Source of the DNA: Curtobacterium ammoniigenes NBRC 101786
GTDB taxonomy: Bacteria; Actinomycetota; Actinomycetes; Actinomycetales; Microbacteriaceae
Direction: 5' to 3'
Assembly: GCF_001571045.1 (NCBI RefSeq)
Contig: NZ_BCSV01000003.1
Location: 372,001 to 436,000 of the forward strand
DNA: 64,000 nucleotides
Below the pieces are notes generated by a model. It worked only from the letters and a program-made list of their open reading frames with translations, searched no databases and was not told the DNA's origin. How positions within the stretch are numbered: position 1 is the first letter of the stretch; every line of letters starts with the position of its first letter. Position numbers and translations under genes: made by a program. This document shows, in pieces, positions 39,766 through 49,269 of the stretch.

Positions 39766-41346
39766 TCAGCGTCCGAGGAACTTGTTCAGCGCTGCGAGCT
39801 CTTCCTGCGTCGGCTGCTTGCCGACGGGTTCGCCGTCGGCACTGCCGCCGCGGCGACCGAACCCGAATCCCGATCCGGCTGGCGCCGCAGGGACGGGAGC
39901 GGGCTGTCCGGATGCGATCGCGGCATTCTGCGCCGCACGCTTCGCCGGGTTCCCGGCCTTCGACTTCTTCTTGCCGGGCTGGGCCTTCCGGCCGCCATGC
40001 ATTCCGGGCACAGGACCCATGCCGGGAACCTGCGGCACGCCGCCGCGGGCGACGGTCTTCATCATCTTCGCGGCCTGCTCGAATCGGTTGACGAGCGAGT
40101 TGACCTCGGTCACCGTGGTGCCGGCACCCTTCGCGATGCGAAGCCGACGGGAGCCGTTCAGCAGCTTCGGCAGTTCGCGTTCCTGCGGCGTCATCGACTG
40201 GATGATCGCCTCGGTCCGGATGATCTCGCGCTCGTCGAAGTTGTCGAGGGCCTCCCGCATGCCACGTGCACCGGGGAGCATTCCGAGCATGCCCTTGATC
40301 GATCCGGCCTTGCGCAGCTGCTGCATCTGCCCGAGGAAGTCGTTCAGCGTGAAGGTCTCGGTCGCGATCTTCTCCGCGACCTTCCGCGCCTCTTCCTCGT
40401 CGAAGGCCTGCTGCGCCTGCTCGATGAGCGAGAGGATGTCGCCGAGGTCGAGGATGCGGCTTGCCATCCGGTCCGGGTGGAACGGCTCGAAGTCGTCGAG
40501 CCCTTCTCCGGTCGACGCGAACATGATCGGACGCCCGGTGACGCTCGCGACGGACAGCGCAGCCCCACCACGGGCGTCGCCGTCCAGTTTGGACAGCACA
40601 ACGCCCGTGAAGTCGACGCCGTCCTGGAAGGCACGCGCGGTCGCGACCGCGTCCTGCCCGATCATCGCGTCGATGACGAACAGGACCTCATCCGGGTCGA
40701 CGGCCTTCCGGATGTTCGCCGCCTGCTTCATCAGCTCGGCGTCGACGCCGAGACGGCCCGCGGTGTCCACGATGACCGTGTCGAACTGCCGGTCGACGGC
40801 GACCTTCAGCGCGTTGCGCGCGACCTTGACGGGGTCACCAACACCGTTTCCCGGCTCAGGCGCGTAGACCTCGACACCGGCCTGCTCGCCGACGACCTGG
40901 AGCTGGGTCACGGCGTTCGGACGCTGCAGGTCTGCGGCGACGAGCATCGGGGTGTGGCCGTCCTTCTTGAGCCACTTTCCGAGCTTGCCGGCGAGCGTTG
41001 TCTTTCCCGCGCCCTGGAGGCCGGCGAGCATGATGACGGTCGGCGGTCGCTTCGCGAACTCGAGTCGGCGCTGCTGTCCCCCGAGGATCTCGATGAGCTC
41101 CTCATTGACGATCTGAACGACCTGCTGGGCCGGATTCAGCGCCTTGTTGACCTCGTCCGACAGCGCGCGCTCGCGGATCGCCGCGGTGAAGGCCTTGACG
41201 ACCTCCAGCGCCACATCGGCGTCGAGCAGCGCGCGCCGAATCTCGCGGACCGTCCCGTCGACATCTGCGGGCGTCAGCCGCCCTTTCGAGCGGAGGTTGC
41301 GGAAGGTCTCGGTGAGCCGGTCGGAAAGTGAGCCGAATTGCGCCAT
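39766..41346 (-). CDS. ffh: Signal recognition particle protein Ffh
   Basis: 526 aa. SRP54 GTPase that delivers nascent membrane proteins with 4.5S RNA. N domain to about residue 90; G domain with GLQGAGKTTLAGKL, DTAGRLGVD and SKLDGDARGG; Met-rich M domain (GMLGMLPGARGMREA); then a Gly/Pro/Lys-rich tail of about 90 aa. In most relatives rpsP follows directly; here the CHC-type operon lies between them. Confidence 0.98.
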   Translation of the reverse strand: MAQFGSLSDRLTETFRNLRSKGRLTPADVDGTVREIRRALLDADVALEVVKAFTAAIRERALSDEVNKALNPAQQVVQIVNEELIEILGGQQRRLEFAKRPPTVIMLAGLQGAGKTTLAGKLGKWLKKDGHTPMLVAADLQRPNAVTQLQVVGEQAGVEVYAPEPGNGVGDPVKVARNALKVAVDRQFDTVIVDTAGRLGVDAELMKQAANIRKAVDPDEVLFVIDAMIGQDAVATARAFQDGVDFTGVVLSKLDGDARGGAALSVASVTGRPIMFASTGEGLDDFEPFHPDRMASRILDLGDILSLIEQAQQAFDEEEARKVAEKIATETFTLNDFLGQMQQLRKAGSIKGMLGMLPGARGMREALDNFDEREIIRTEAIIQSMTPQERELPKLLNGSRRLRIAKGAGTTVTEVNSLVNRFEQAAKMMKTVARGGVPQVPGMGPVPGMHGGRKAQPGKKKSKAGNPAKRAAQNAAIASGQPAPVPAAPAGSGFGFGRRGGSADGEPVGKQPTQEELAALNKFLGR

Positions 41347-41450
41347 GGTCCGCCAATTCTACCGGTGTCCCTCCCGGGCGGCGGGCTCCCACTCGCACCG
41401 CCGTCAGCCGACGACTGTGCGCGTTGGTAGACCGGATCCAGAAACCCGCT

Positions 41451-41456
41451 TAGAGT
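41451..41456 (+). promoter_or_regulatory. -10 box (TAGAGT) of leaderless lipB
   Basis: TAGAGT ends 6 nt before the lipB ATG at 41463. The ffh start lies 116 bp away on the other strand. Confidence 0.6.
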
Positions 41457-41462
41457 TGCCCC

Positions 41463-42188
41463 ATGGCGGAATTGCAGATCGTTCGCGTCCCAGAGCTCCT
41501 GCCGTATTTGGACGGGCTCGCCCTGCAACAGCACCTCCGGCGCGAGGTCGCAGCCGGCCGATCCTCCGGAGCCGTCGTCCTCTGCGAGCACCCGTCTGTC
41601 TACACGGCGGGCCGACGGACGCAACCGAGCGACCTCCCGAGCGACGGCTCTCCCGTGGTCGACGTCGATCGGGGCGGCCGCATCACCTGGCATGGTCCAG
41701 GACAACTCGTCGCGTACCCGATCGTCCGGTTGAGCGACCCTCTCGACGTGGTCGCATGGGTGCGCGATCTCGAGCAGGTCCTGATCGACGTGGCCGCGTC
41801 CGTGGGGGTGCGCGCGGAGCGTGTTGACGGCCGCAGTGGTGCGTGGGTCCGGCACCCCGACGGCACCACGGCGAAAGTCGCTGCGATCGGGCTGCATGTG
41901 GCCGAAGGGATCTCCAGTCACGGCATCGCCATCAACTGCACGAATGACCTCGCACCGTACGACGCGATCGTCCCCTGCGGCATCAGCGACGCGGGCGTGA
42001 CCACCCTGAGCCACGAGGCCGGACGAACGATCGACGTTGCGGACATCGCCGACACCGTGGCAACGCGGATCGTCGCCGCGGTCGACGGCATGCGCAGCGG
42101 TCACCGGATCGCGCAGGCCACGACGAGCCTCCGGACCGATGCGCCCACCCCGGCGCACGCGCCCGTAGCGGCGGGAGTCTCGGCATGA
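41463..42188 (+). CDS. lipB: Octanoyltransferase LipB
   Basis: 241 aa. Moves octanoyl groups from ACP to lipoyl domains. Motifs [32 protein letters not shown], the catalytic Lys in [12 protein letters not shown], and the catalytic Cys in [13 protein letters not shown]. Leaderless ATG. A Pro/Ala/Thr-rich C-terminal tail is non-conserved. It overlaps lipA by ATGA. Confidence 0.96.
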   Translation: MAELQIVRVPELLPYLDGLALQQHLRREVAAGRSSGAVVLCEHPSVYTAGRRTQPSDLPSDGSPVVDVDRGGRITWHGPGQLVAYPIVRLSDPLDVVAWVRDLEQVLIDVAASVGVRAERVDGRSGAWVRHPDGTTAKVAAIGLHVAEGISSHGIAINCTNDLAPYDAIVPCGISDAGVTTLSHEAGRTIDVADIADTVATRIVAAVDGMRSGHRIAQATTSLRTDAPTPAHAPVAAGVSA

Positions 42189-43168
42189 CGCTCGCCCCCG
42201 AGGGCCGGCGCATGCTGCGCGTCGAAGCGCGGAACGCGGCCACCCCGATCGAGACGAAGCCGGCGTGGATCAAGACCCGCGCGACGCAGGGCCCCGCCTA
42301 CCGCGAACTGACGGGGCTCGTGCACGATCAGCGGCTGCACACGGTCTGCCAGGAAGCGGGCTGCCCGAATATCTTCGAATGCTGGGAGGACCGGGAAGCG
42401 ACGTTCCTCATCGGTGGCTCGCAGTGCACGCGCCGCTGCGACTTCTGCCAGATCGACACCGGCAAGCCGGAGCCGCTCGACCGGGACGAACCCCGGCGCG
42501 TCGCTGATTCCGTCGCCCGCATGGGTCTCCGCTACGCCACGGTGACCGGCGTGGCCCGGGATGACCTCGACGACGGAGGCGCGTGGCTCTACGCAGAGAC
42601 AATCCGCGCGATCCACGAGCACTCCCCCGGCACGGGCGTCGAAATCCTCGTGCCCGACTTCAACGGCCTGCCGGACCAGCTCGCCGAGGTGTTCTCGGCG
42701 GCGCCGGAGGTATTCGCCCACAACGTCGAGACGGTGCCGCGGATCTTCAAGCGAATCCGTCCGGCATTCCGGTTCGAGCGGTCGCTCGATGTCATCAGGC
42801 AGGGACACGACGCCGGTCTCGTGACGAAGTCGAACCTGATCCTGGGGATGGGCGAGGAGCGCGCGGAGATCGAGGACGCGCTGCAGCGGCTCCGCGACGC
42901 GGGGACCGACATCATCACCCTGACGCAGTACCTCCGGCCATCGCCGCGGCATCTGCCCGTTGCACGCTGGGTGCGGCCGGACGAGTTCGTCGAACTGCGC
43001 GAAGTCGCGGAGTCGATGGGCTTCGCGGGTGTGCTCGCAGGACCGCTGGTTCGATCGTCGTACCGTGCGGGGCGACTGTGGGCACGGGCGACCGAGGCCC
43101 GCGGGGGCACCGTCCCCGAGCACTTGCGGCACCTGCTCGACGCAGCACCGGGGCGGCAGGCGCTCTAA
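42185..43168 (+). CDS. lipA: Lipoyl synthase LipA
   Basis: 327 aa radical-SAM enzyme that inserts two sulfurs into protein-bound octanoate. Auxiliary cluster Cys in [12 protein letters not shown], radical-SAM cluster CTRRCDFCQ, and the C-terminal RSSY (LVRSSYRAG). Works directly after LipB, with which it is translationally coupled. Confidence 0.98.
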   Translation: MTLAPEGRRMLRVEARNAATPIETKPAWIKTRATQGPAYRELTGLVHDQRLHTVCQEAGCPNIFECWEDREATFLIGGSQCTRRCDFCQIDTGKPEPLDRDEPRRVADSVARMGLRYATVTGVARDDLDDGGAWLYAETIRAIHEHSPGTGVEILVPDFNGLPDQLAEVFSAAPEVFAHNVETVPRIFKRIRPAFRFERSLDVIRQGHDAGLVTKSNLILGMGEERAEIEDALQRLRDAGTDIITLTQYLRPSPRHLPVARWVRPDEFVELREVAESMGFAGVLAGPLVRSSYRAGRLWARATEARGGTVPEHLRHLLDAAPGRQAL

Positions 43169-43217
43169 GCCGGTCGACCGCGCTCGGACACACGGGAATT
43201 CGTTGCGGGAAACGGAT

Positions 43218-43250
43218 CGTGGCCAGCTCCGCACTGCGGGGCTGGCCACG
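43218..43250. terminator. Bidirectional terminator hairpin between lipA and a small membrane gene
   Basis: 15-bp arms (43218-43232 and 43236-43250) with one G:T pair and a 3-nt loop. It lies between convergent genes; the minus-strand side is followed by a short T-containing stretch (ccgttt). Confidence 0.7.
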
Positions 43251-43315
43251 GGTCCTGATCGGGCTGGTCGGTCCGGACGCAGCGATGGCGCCGGACGCGG
43301 TGCTCTCGGCTGTCG

Positions 43316-43477
43316 TCAGACGCGACGGCCGGTGAAGCTCCGCCAGATCCAGCCGATGATGCCGATGATGAGCAGGATGATGCCGACTGCGATCATGAAT
43401 TTCAGCGCGGCGACGAAGATGCCGCCGAACAAGAATGCAAGACCCAGGATCAGCAGAATAATGAAGAGGACAGGCAT
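43316..43477 (-). CDS. Small two-helix membrane protein
   Basis: 53 aa from the ATG at 43475-43477, with an excellent Shine-Dalgarno (aaggag). Almost all hydrophobic: helix 1 about residues 3-24, helix 2 about 29-47, then WRSFTGRRV. No family recognised with certainty; similar short hydrophobic proteins are common in Actinobacteria. Possible roles include a membrane-protein partner or stress peptide, without evidence. Lies downstream of lipA in the opposite direction. Confidence 0.7.
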   Translation of the reverse strand: MPVLFIILLILGLAFLFGGIFVAALKFMIAVGIILLIIGIIGWIWRSFTGRRV

Positions 43478-43558
43478 TGCAGGTCTCCTTTCTGGGGGAC
43501 GGCCCCGACGGTAGACCTCGCTCGCAGGCGTTGCGCAGGAACTATCCAGCAACCGCTG

Positions 43559-44428
43559 TCAGCCGACGAGATTCTCCACGAAGACGTGGGGCGTGAACCC
43601 GGTCAGGTCGCCGATCCCCTCACCCTGACCGATGAGCTTGATCGGGATTCCCGTCTTGTCCTGGACGCTGATCACGAACCCCGCTTTCGCCGATCCGTCG
43701 AGCTTCGTGATCACGAGTCCTGTGACTCCGGCGCCGTCGATGAACGCCTGCGCCTGGTTCAGTCCGTTCTGCCCGGTGGTGGCGTCGAGCACGAGGAGCA
43801 CTTCGGCGATCTCCGTCTGCTTCTCGACGACGCGCTTGATCTTGGCGAGCTCATCCATGAGACCGGCCTTCGTGTGCAGTCGCCCGGCAGTGTCGATGAC
43901 CACGATCTCGACGCCCTCCCGCATCGCGCGCTCGACGGTCTGGTACGCGACCGAGGCGGGATCCTGCCCTGCCTGGGCCGGCCGCACCACGTCGACGCCG
44001 GCTCGCGCGGCCCACGTCGCGACCTGCTCGACCGCGGCAGCGCGGAACGTGTCCGCCGCGCCGATGAGCACGGTCCGGTTGTAGGAGCGGAGGAATTTGG
44101 CGAACTTCCCGATCGTCGTGGTCTTGCCAACCCCGTTGACTCCGACGACGAGCACGACGGCGGGCCGATTCGAGAGCTTGAGCGTGGTGTCCAGTTTGGA
44201 GAGCCGCTCTTCGAGCACCTCGCGGAGCATTCGATTGAGATCAGCAGGGTCAGTCGTCTGATACCGATCGACGCGCGCGCGGAGGTCGTCGATGATCTCC
44301 TCGGTGACGTCCGGGCCGAAGTCAGCGCCGATCATCGCCGTCTCCAGGTCGTCCCATGTGGTCTCGTCGATCGTCCGACGCTGGAACAGCCCTCGAAGGC
44401 GGGATGACAACGACCAGGAACTCGGCAT
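43559..44428 (-). CDS. ftsY: SRP receptor FtsY
   Basis: 289 aa. GTPase that docks Ffh at the membrane. G domain motifs GVNGVGKTTTIGKFAKF, DTFRAAAVEQ, DTAGRLHTK and TKLDGSAKAG. From the ATG at 44426-44428, supported by a leaderless TAAGCT box, the protein has only about 20 residues (SSRLRGLFQRR) before the N domain, so the long acidic A domain seen in E. coli is absent. The frame is open upstream, but not in a family-like way. Confidence 0.96.
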   Translation of the reverse strand: MPSSWSLSSRLRGLFQRRTIDETTWDDLETAMIGADFGPDVTEEIIDDLRARVDRYQTTDPADLNRMLREVLEERLSKLDTTLKLSNRPAVVLVVGVNGVGKTTTIGKFAKFLRSYNRTVLIGAADTFRAAAVEQVATWAARAGVDVVRPAQAGQDPASVAYQTVERAMREGVEIVVIDTAGRLHTKAGLMDELAKIKRVVEKQTEIAEVLLVLDATTGQNGLNQAQAFIDGAGVTGLVITKLDGSAKAGFVISVQDKTGIPIKLIGQGEGIGDLTGFTPHVFVENLVG

Positions 44429-44435
44429 GGTTCCA

Positions 44436-44441
44436 AGCTTA
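44436..44441 (-). promoter_or_regulatory. -10 box (TAAGCT) of leaderless ftsY
   Basis: On the minus strand TAAGCT ends 7 nt before the ftsY ATG. It diverges from the terC promoter about 75 bp away. Confidence 0.55.
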
Positions 44442-44511
44442 GGACCGGGCCACCGGACGATGCCGGGGCCATGCGCACCCACGTCGGCGGCCGTCACGCC
44501 CCACGACGCGG

Positions 44512-44517
44512 TACGAT
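44512..44517 (+). promoter_or_regulatory. -10 box (TACGAT) of the terC transcript
   Basis: TACGAT is placed so that transcription starts near 44524, just before the conserved riboswitch start. Confidence 0.55.
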
Positions 44518-44521
44518 CGGT

Positions 44522-44632
44522 GTCACGAAGGGGAGTATTCCCAAGCGCATGTCTCGTCAATACGGTGTGGATCGACCCGCACCCGGGGCATCGGCGAGAC
44601 CCGCGGTGCGGAGCTCGTGGAAGAGACCTTCA
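44522..44632 (+). promoter_or_regulatory. yybP-ykoY (Mn2+) riboswitch upstream of terC
   Basis: The leader contains the two invariant pieces of this motif: gaaggggagta at 44527-44537, and gagacctt at 44623-44630, with helix-forming sequence between. The yybP-ykoY class binds Mn2+ and controls TerC/Alx-type and MntP-type exporters. The downstream gene here is a TerC family protein, which fits exactly. A short GC hairpin (about 44639-44652) lies between the aptamer and the Shine-Dalgarno and may act as the expression platform. No structure was computed. Confidence 0.85.
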
Positions 44633-44670
44633 GTCGCTCGTCGCGCACGCGACCGCACTGAAGGACCCGC

Positions 44671-45651
44671 ATGGACGTCACTCCCCTCGTCTGGATCGCC
44701 ACGATCGTCGGAATCGTCGCGCTGCTCGCGTTCGATTTCATCGCGCACGTTCGCACTCCGCATGAACCCTCGATGCGGGAGGCTGCGGTCTGGTCCGCCA
44801 TCTCCGTTGCGATCGCCATCCTGTTCGGCGTCGGCATCTGGGTGTTCGGCGGCCATGATGCGGGAGGCGCGTACTTCGCCGGTTGGCTGACCGAGAAGGC
44901 GCTGAGCGTCGACAACCTGTTCGTCTTCCTGCTGATCATGAATGCCTTCGCGGTCCCGCGTTCGAATCAGCAGAAGGTGCTGCTCGTCGGTGTCGCGATC
45001 GCATTGCTCGCGCGCGGGCTGTTCATCGCGCTCGGGGTCGCGATCATCAGCGCCTTCTCGTGGGTGTTCTACCTGTTCGGTGCGCTCCTGTTCTGGCTCG
45101 CGTGGACGCAGGCGCGCGGCACGCACGACGACGTCTCCGCGGACGAGGAGTCCCGAGTCGTTCGCGTGCTTCGCCGCGTGATCCCGACGGCACCCGAGTT
45201 CGACGGAGATCGCCTGACGACGATCGTCGGCAGCCGCCGGATGCTCACCCCGATGTTCATCGCCATGGTCGCGATCGGTCTCACCGACGTGCTGTTCGCA
45301 CTGGACTCGATCCCGGCGATCTTCGGCCTGACCCAGGACGCGTTCATCGTGTTCACGGCGAACGCGTTCTCGCTCATCGGGCTCCGGCAGCTCTACTTCC
45401 TCATCGCCGGACTCCTGCAACGGCTCGTGTTCCTCGGCCAGGGCCTCGCCGTCATCCTGGCATTCATCGCCGTCAAGCTGGTCCTGCACGCCATGCACGA
45501 GAACACGCTCCCGTTCATCAACGGGGGTGCGCCAATCGAATGGGCACCAGAAATCCCGATCGGCATCTCGCTGGGCGTGATCGTGACGGTGATCGCGGTC
45601 GCTACGGCTGCAAGCCTGATCGTCAGCGCGCGGCGGATTCGGAACGTGTAA
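44671..45651 (+). CDS. TerC family membrane protein (probable Mn2+ exporter)
   Basis: 326 aa with about eight to nine membrane helices. Signature segments KALSVDNLFVFLLIMNAF and LFALDSIPAIFGLT contain the acidic residues of the TerC/Alx family. Family members export Mn2+ or help load manganese into exported proteins. ATG with Shine-Dalgarno aagga 7 nt upstream, behind the yybP-ykoY leader. It lies between ftsY and smc on the opposite strand. Tellurite resistance is the older name for the family, not a supported role here. Confidence 0.93.
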   Translation: MDVTPLVWIATIVGIVALLAFDFIAHVRTPHEPSMREAAVWSAISVAIAILFGVGIWVFGGHDAGGAYFAGWLTEKALSVDNLFVFLLIMNAFAVPRSNQQKVLLVGVAIALLARGLFIALGVAIISAFSWVFYLFGALLFWLAWTQARGTHDDVSADEESRVVRVLRRVIPTAPEFDGDRLTTIVGSRRMLTPMFIAMVAIGLTDVLFALDSIPAIFGLTQDAFIVFTANAFSLIGLRQLYFLIAGLLQRLVFLGQGLAVILAFIAVKLVLHAMHENTLPFINGGAPIEWAPEIPIGISLGVIVTVIAVATAASLIVSARRIRNV

Positions 45652-45716
45652 CGGGGCGATGCCGTCAGGCCGCATTGGGACCTGCGAGGACGCCTCGTAG
45701 CGTGAGCTCGCCGCGG

Positions 45717-48700
45717 TCAGGCCACCGCCTCCGCGGGCTCGCGGGTCTGTACTCGCTGGCCAACAACCGCAGAAACCCCGTCCTGCCGCATGGACACGCC
45801 GTACAGCGCATCCGCGATCTCCATCGTGCGCTTCTGATGGGTGATCACGATGAGCTGCGACGAGGCACGAAGGCGTCCGAACACCGTGAGGAGTCGACCG
45901 AGGTTCGCGTCGTCGAGCGCCGCCTCCACCTCGTCCATGATGTAGAACGGGCTCGGCCGCGCCGTGAAGATCGCGACAAGCAGCGCAATCGCCGCGAGCG
46001 AGCGCTCACCGCCGGAGAGCAGCGTGAGCCGGTCGATCTTCTTCCCCGCGGGCCGGACCTGCACATCGACGCCGGTGGTCAGCAGCGCACCGGGATCGGT
46101 GAGCGTGATCGTTCCCGATCCGCCTGGGAACAGGATCGGGAACACCTCGTCGAACGCGCGCCGCGTGTCCTCGAACGCGGCGGCGAAGATCGCCTGCATC
46201 TTGCCATCGAGCTCCTCGATGATCGTGAGCAGGTCTGCTCGGGTCTTCGTGAGGTCCGCGAGCTGCTCGGTCAGGAACGCGTGCCGCTGCTCCAACGCCT
46301 GGAACTCCTCGAGCGCCAGCGGATTGACCTTGCCGAGCTGCGCCAGATCGCGTTCCGCGTCGCGAAGCCGACGCTCCTGCTCGGCGCGCACGTACGGGAC
46401 TGTCTGCGGGGAGCCGTCCTCATCCGTACCGCCGGTCGGCACCGGCTGGTCCGGCCCGTACTCAGCCACGAGCACCGATTCATCCACGCCGAGCTCGCTC
46501 GCGACACGGTCGACGAGGGACGACAGGTGCAGCCGCTTCTCATAGATCTGCATCTCGAGCCCGTGGAGCCCGTCCGCGATGGTCTGCACACGCTCGCGCA
46601 GGGATCGTTCCCGCGCTCGGATCTCGACCAGCTCGGTGTTGCGAGCGGCGCGAGCCGTCTCAGCCTCCTGCAGCGCTGCCCGTGCGGCCGCGAGCGACCG
46701 ATCGATGCCGTGAGCGAGGAGCGGGAGGTCGGCGAGCACGCTCTCGGCTGTCGCCATCGCGCGACGACGCACGACCTGCGCTCGAGCGCGCTCGAGCGAC
46801 GCCTGGCGTTCGGCCTCCAACTGCCGGCCGAGGCGCGCCGCGCGATCCCGTTCGCTTCGCGCCCGCTCGCGGACGGTCTCGATGACAATGCGCTGCTCGA
46901 TCTCCGCGGCACGCGCCTGCTCGAGGGCAGCCGCGAGCGCCGGTCGGCCGGTCGCATCGACGACTGGGCGCGGCGTCCCTGCAAACGCGTCGACGGCGGC
47001 ACGCGCGTCCGCGAGCGCGCGCTCCGCCTCGTCGGCGGCGGGGCCAGACTCGGCCAACGCCTGTTCCAGGCGCTCGACCTCCGCATGCGCCGTCGTCGCG
47101 GTCGCTCGCGCCGAGGCGCTGCTCCGGTCATACGCGGCCTTGGCCGTCGTGTACGAGCGCAGCGCGCGCTCCGCCTCGTCGGCGGCATTCCGCGACGCGT
47201 CCACCGTCGCCCGCGCGATCTGGAGGCGCTCGGTCGCCGCCGCCACGTCCGTCGCCATTGCCGCGAGCCGCATCGTCGCATCCTCATGCTGAGCGGCGAT
47301 CTCGATTCGCGAGGTGCGACGTGCTCCCCCGCCACGGACAATCGTCGTCGACAGAATGTCGCCGGCGCGGGTCACGAGCGCGAGATCCGGCTGGGAGGCG
47401 AGGAGCGCCTCCGGATCGACCTGATCGGCCTCGACGATGAGTGTCCGGGACAGTAGGGCGCGGACGACTGGCGGCCCGGTGACCACGTCCGCAGCCACCG
47501 TGGTCCCGGCGGGCGCGGCAGCGAGCGAGTCCGGTGTGCCGTTGTCCGCGAGCACCGCGGTGATCGCTCCGATGTCGCTGTTCCGCGCGTAGTCGACAGC
47601 GGCGCGGGCGTCGGCGAGCGAGTCGACGACCACTGCATCGACGAGCACATCGAGCGCGGCGGCGACGGCTGCCTCATACCCGGGCGTCACCCGCATGGCG
47701 TCCGAGAGCCGTGTGCCGACCCCTGGGCGACTGGCGCTGATGAGGGCCTGGGTTCCGTCGCGGACATCGAGCGCGAGCGCGAGCGCGTGCACGCGGGCGT
47801 CGAGCGCGTCCCGCTCCCGTTCGAGCGCGTGCAGGGCGTCACGGGCGGCGTCGCGCTCGCTCTGCGCGGCCTGCTGGGCGGCGCGTGCGACCTCGAGTGC
47901 ATGCGCGAGCACCGTCTCATCCGCTTCGGCGCCGGGGTCGGCGGGCAGGGCGGCGAGCGCAGCGTCCGCGAGGTCGGCCCGGGCGACGGCATCGGCGAGG
48001 GCGCGCTGTCGTCGCGCGAGGTCCGCACTGGCGGCCGCCTGTGCGGCTTCGGCTTGCTGCACGCGGTTCGCGCGCGCTTGCGCTTCGAGGTCGTGCGCGG
48101 TCACGAGCGCGCTCTGCGCGGCGATCTGCTCGTCGAGCGCGTCGAGCTCGGCGCGCGTCGTGGCGACCAGCTGGTGTGCGGCGGTGAGGTCGCCGGCGCG
48201 CCCGTCGGCTTCCGCTTCGAGGCGCGCGGCCTCGGTGCGGGATCGCTCCACCTGATCGGGCGTGACACGCGGGCCCGGCTCCGGCGCCTCGGCCTGCTGC
48301 GCCAGGAACACGAGGCGCTGCCGGGCGAGCGCACCGAGGCTCTGCACGCGCTCCTGAACGCTTTCGAGACCGTGGACCACGGTCCGAGCTCGGTCGACGT
48401 CGTCGGACACCATGGTCTGCTCGATGTGCTGCTGCCGCAGCCGGACCTGCTCGAGCTGCTCCTGCACGACGATCCGTTCGGACTTCTGCCCCGTTTCGAC
48501 GCCCAGGTGCTCCGCGAGTTCGTGCCGGAGGCGCACCGCGTCCTCCGCCATGATCCTCGCCTTGGCATCGCGCGCGACCGCGGCGACGGTCTGCGCGCGG
48601 CGTGCCACCTCGGCCTGCCGTCCGAGCGGCTTCAGCTGCCGACGGAGCTCGCCCGCAAGGTCGGAGAGCCGGGTGAGATTGGTCTGCATCGCCTCGAGCT

Positions 48701-49238
48701 TGCGAACGGTCTTCTCTTTGCGACGACGGTGCTTGAGAATCCCGGCGGCTTCCTCGATGAACCCGCGTCGATCCTCCGGGGTGGCGTGCAGCACGCGGTC
48801 GAGTTGTCCCTGACCGACGATGACATGCATCTCTCGCCCGAGCCCGGTGTCGCTGAGGAGCTCCTGGACATCCAGGAGACGACACGACTCGCCGTTGATC
48901 GCGTATTCGCTCCCACCGTTGCGGAACAGCGTGCGGGAAATCGTGACCTCGGTGTACTCGATCGGCAGGGCCCCGTCGCTGTTGTCGATCGTCAGAGTGA
49001 CCTGCGCCCGACCGAGGGGCCCCCGTGTCGAGGTTCCGGCGAAGATGACGTCTTCCATCTTTCCGCCGCGCAGGGTCTTCGCGCCCTGTTCGCCCATGAC
49101 CCAGGCGAGCGCGTCGACGACGTTGGACTTGCCGGACCCGTTCGGACCGACGATGCAGGTCACTCCCGGTTCCAGTGCGAAGGTGGTCGGCTGGGCGAAC
49201 GACTTGAAGCCCCGCAGGGTCAGGCTCTTCAAGTACAC
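45717..49238 (-). CDS. smc: Chromosome segregation protein SMC
   Basis: 1173 aa, normal length. Walker A GPNGSGKSNVVDA near residue 31, a long Ala/Arg/Glu-rich coiled coil, a hinge around residues 510-640, a second coiled coil, then the signature LLSGGERSLAAIALL and Walker B FYIMDEVEAALDDAN. Condenses and aligns newly replicated chromosome arms with ScpA/ScpB. GTG start at 49236-49238. Lies 31 bp after mutM in the rnc-mutM-smc order. The 65-bp gap to terC shows no gene. Confidence 0.98.
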   Translation of the reverse strand: MYLKSLTLRGFKSFAQPTTFALEPGVTCIVGPNGSGKSNVVDALAWVMGEQGAKTLRGGKMEDVIFAGTSTRGPLGRAQVTLTIDNSDGALPIEYTEVTISRTLFRNGGSEYAINGESCRLLDVQELLSDTGLGREMHVIVGQGQLDRVLHATPEDRRGFIEEAAGILKHRRRKEKTVRKLEAMQTNLTRLSDLAGELRRQLKPLGRQAEVARRAQTVAAVARDAKARIMAEDAVRLRHELAEHLGVETGQKSERIVVQEQLEQVRLRQQHIEQTMVSDDVDRARTVVHGLESVQERVQSLGALARQRLVFLAQQAEAPEPGPRVTPDQVERSRTEAARLEAEADGRAGDLTAAHQLVATTRAELDALDEQIAAQSALVTAHDLEAQARANRVQQAEAAQAAASADLARRQRALADAVARADLADAALAALPADPGAEADETVLAHALEVARAAQQAAQSERDAARDALHALERERDALDARVHALALALDVRDGTQALISASRPGVGTRLSDAMRVTPGYEAAVAAALDVLVDAVVVDSLADARAAVDYARNSDIGAITAVLADNGTPDSLAAAPAGTTVAADVVTGPPVVRALLSRTLIVEADQVDPEALLASQPDLALVTRAGDILSTTIVRGGGARRTSRIEIAAQHEDATMRLAAMATDVAAATERLQIARATVDASRNAADEAERALRSYTTAKAAYDRSSASARATATTAHAEVERLEQALAESGPAADEAERALADARAAVDAFAGTPRPVVDATGRPALAAALEQARAAEIEQRIVIETVRERARSERDRAARLGRQLEAERQASLERARAQVVRRRAMATAESVLADLPLLAHGIDRSLAAARAALQEAETARAARNTELVEIRARERSLRERVQTIADGLHGLEMQIYEKRLHLSSLVDRVASELGVDESVLVAEYGPDQPVPTGGTDEDGSPQTVPYVRAEQERRLRDAERDLAQLGKVNPLALEEFQALEQRHAFLTEQLADLTKTRADLLTIIEELDGKMQAIFAAAFEDTRRAFDEVFPILFPGGSGTITLTDPGALLTTGVDVQVRPAGKKIDRLTLLSGGERSLAAIALLVAIFTARPSPFYIMDEVEAALDDANLGRLLTVFGRLRASSQLIVITHQKRTMEIADALYGVSMRQDGVSAVVGQRVQTREPAEAVA

Positions 49239-49269
49239 GGCACTCCTGACGACGAATCGTGCGGTCAGG

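Noticed and set aside
44671..45651. Tellurite resistance determinant
   Set aside because: TerC homology alone does not show tellurite resistance; no other ter genes are present and the Mn2+ riboswitch points to manganese.
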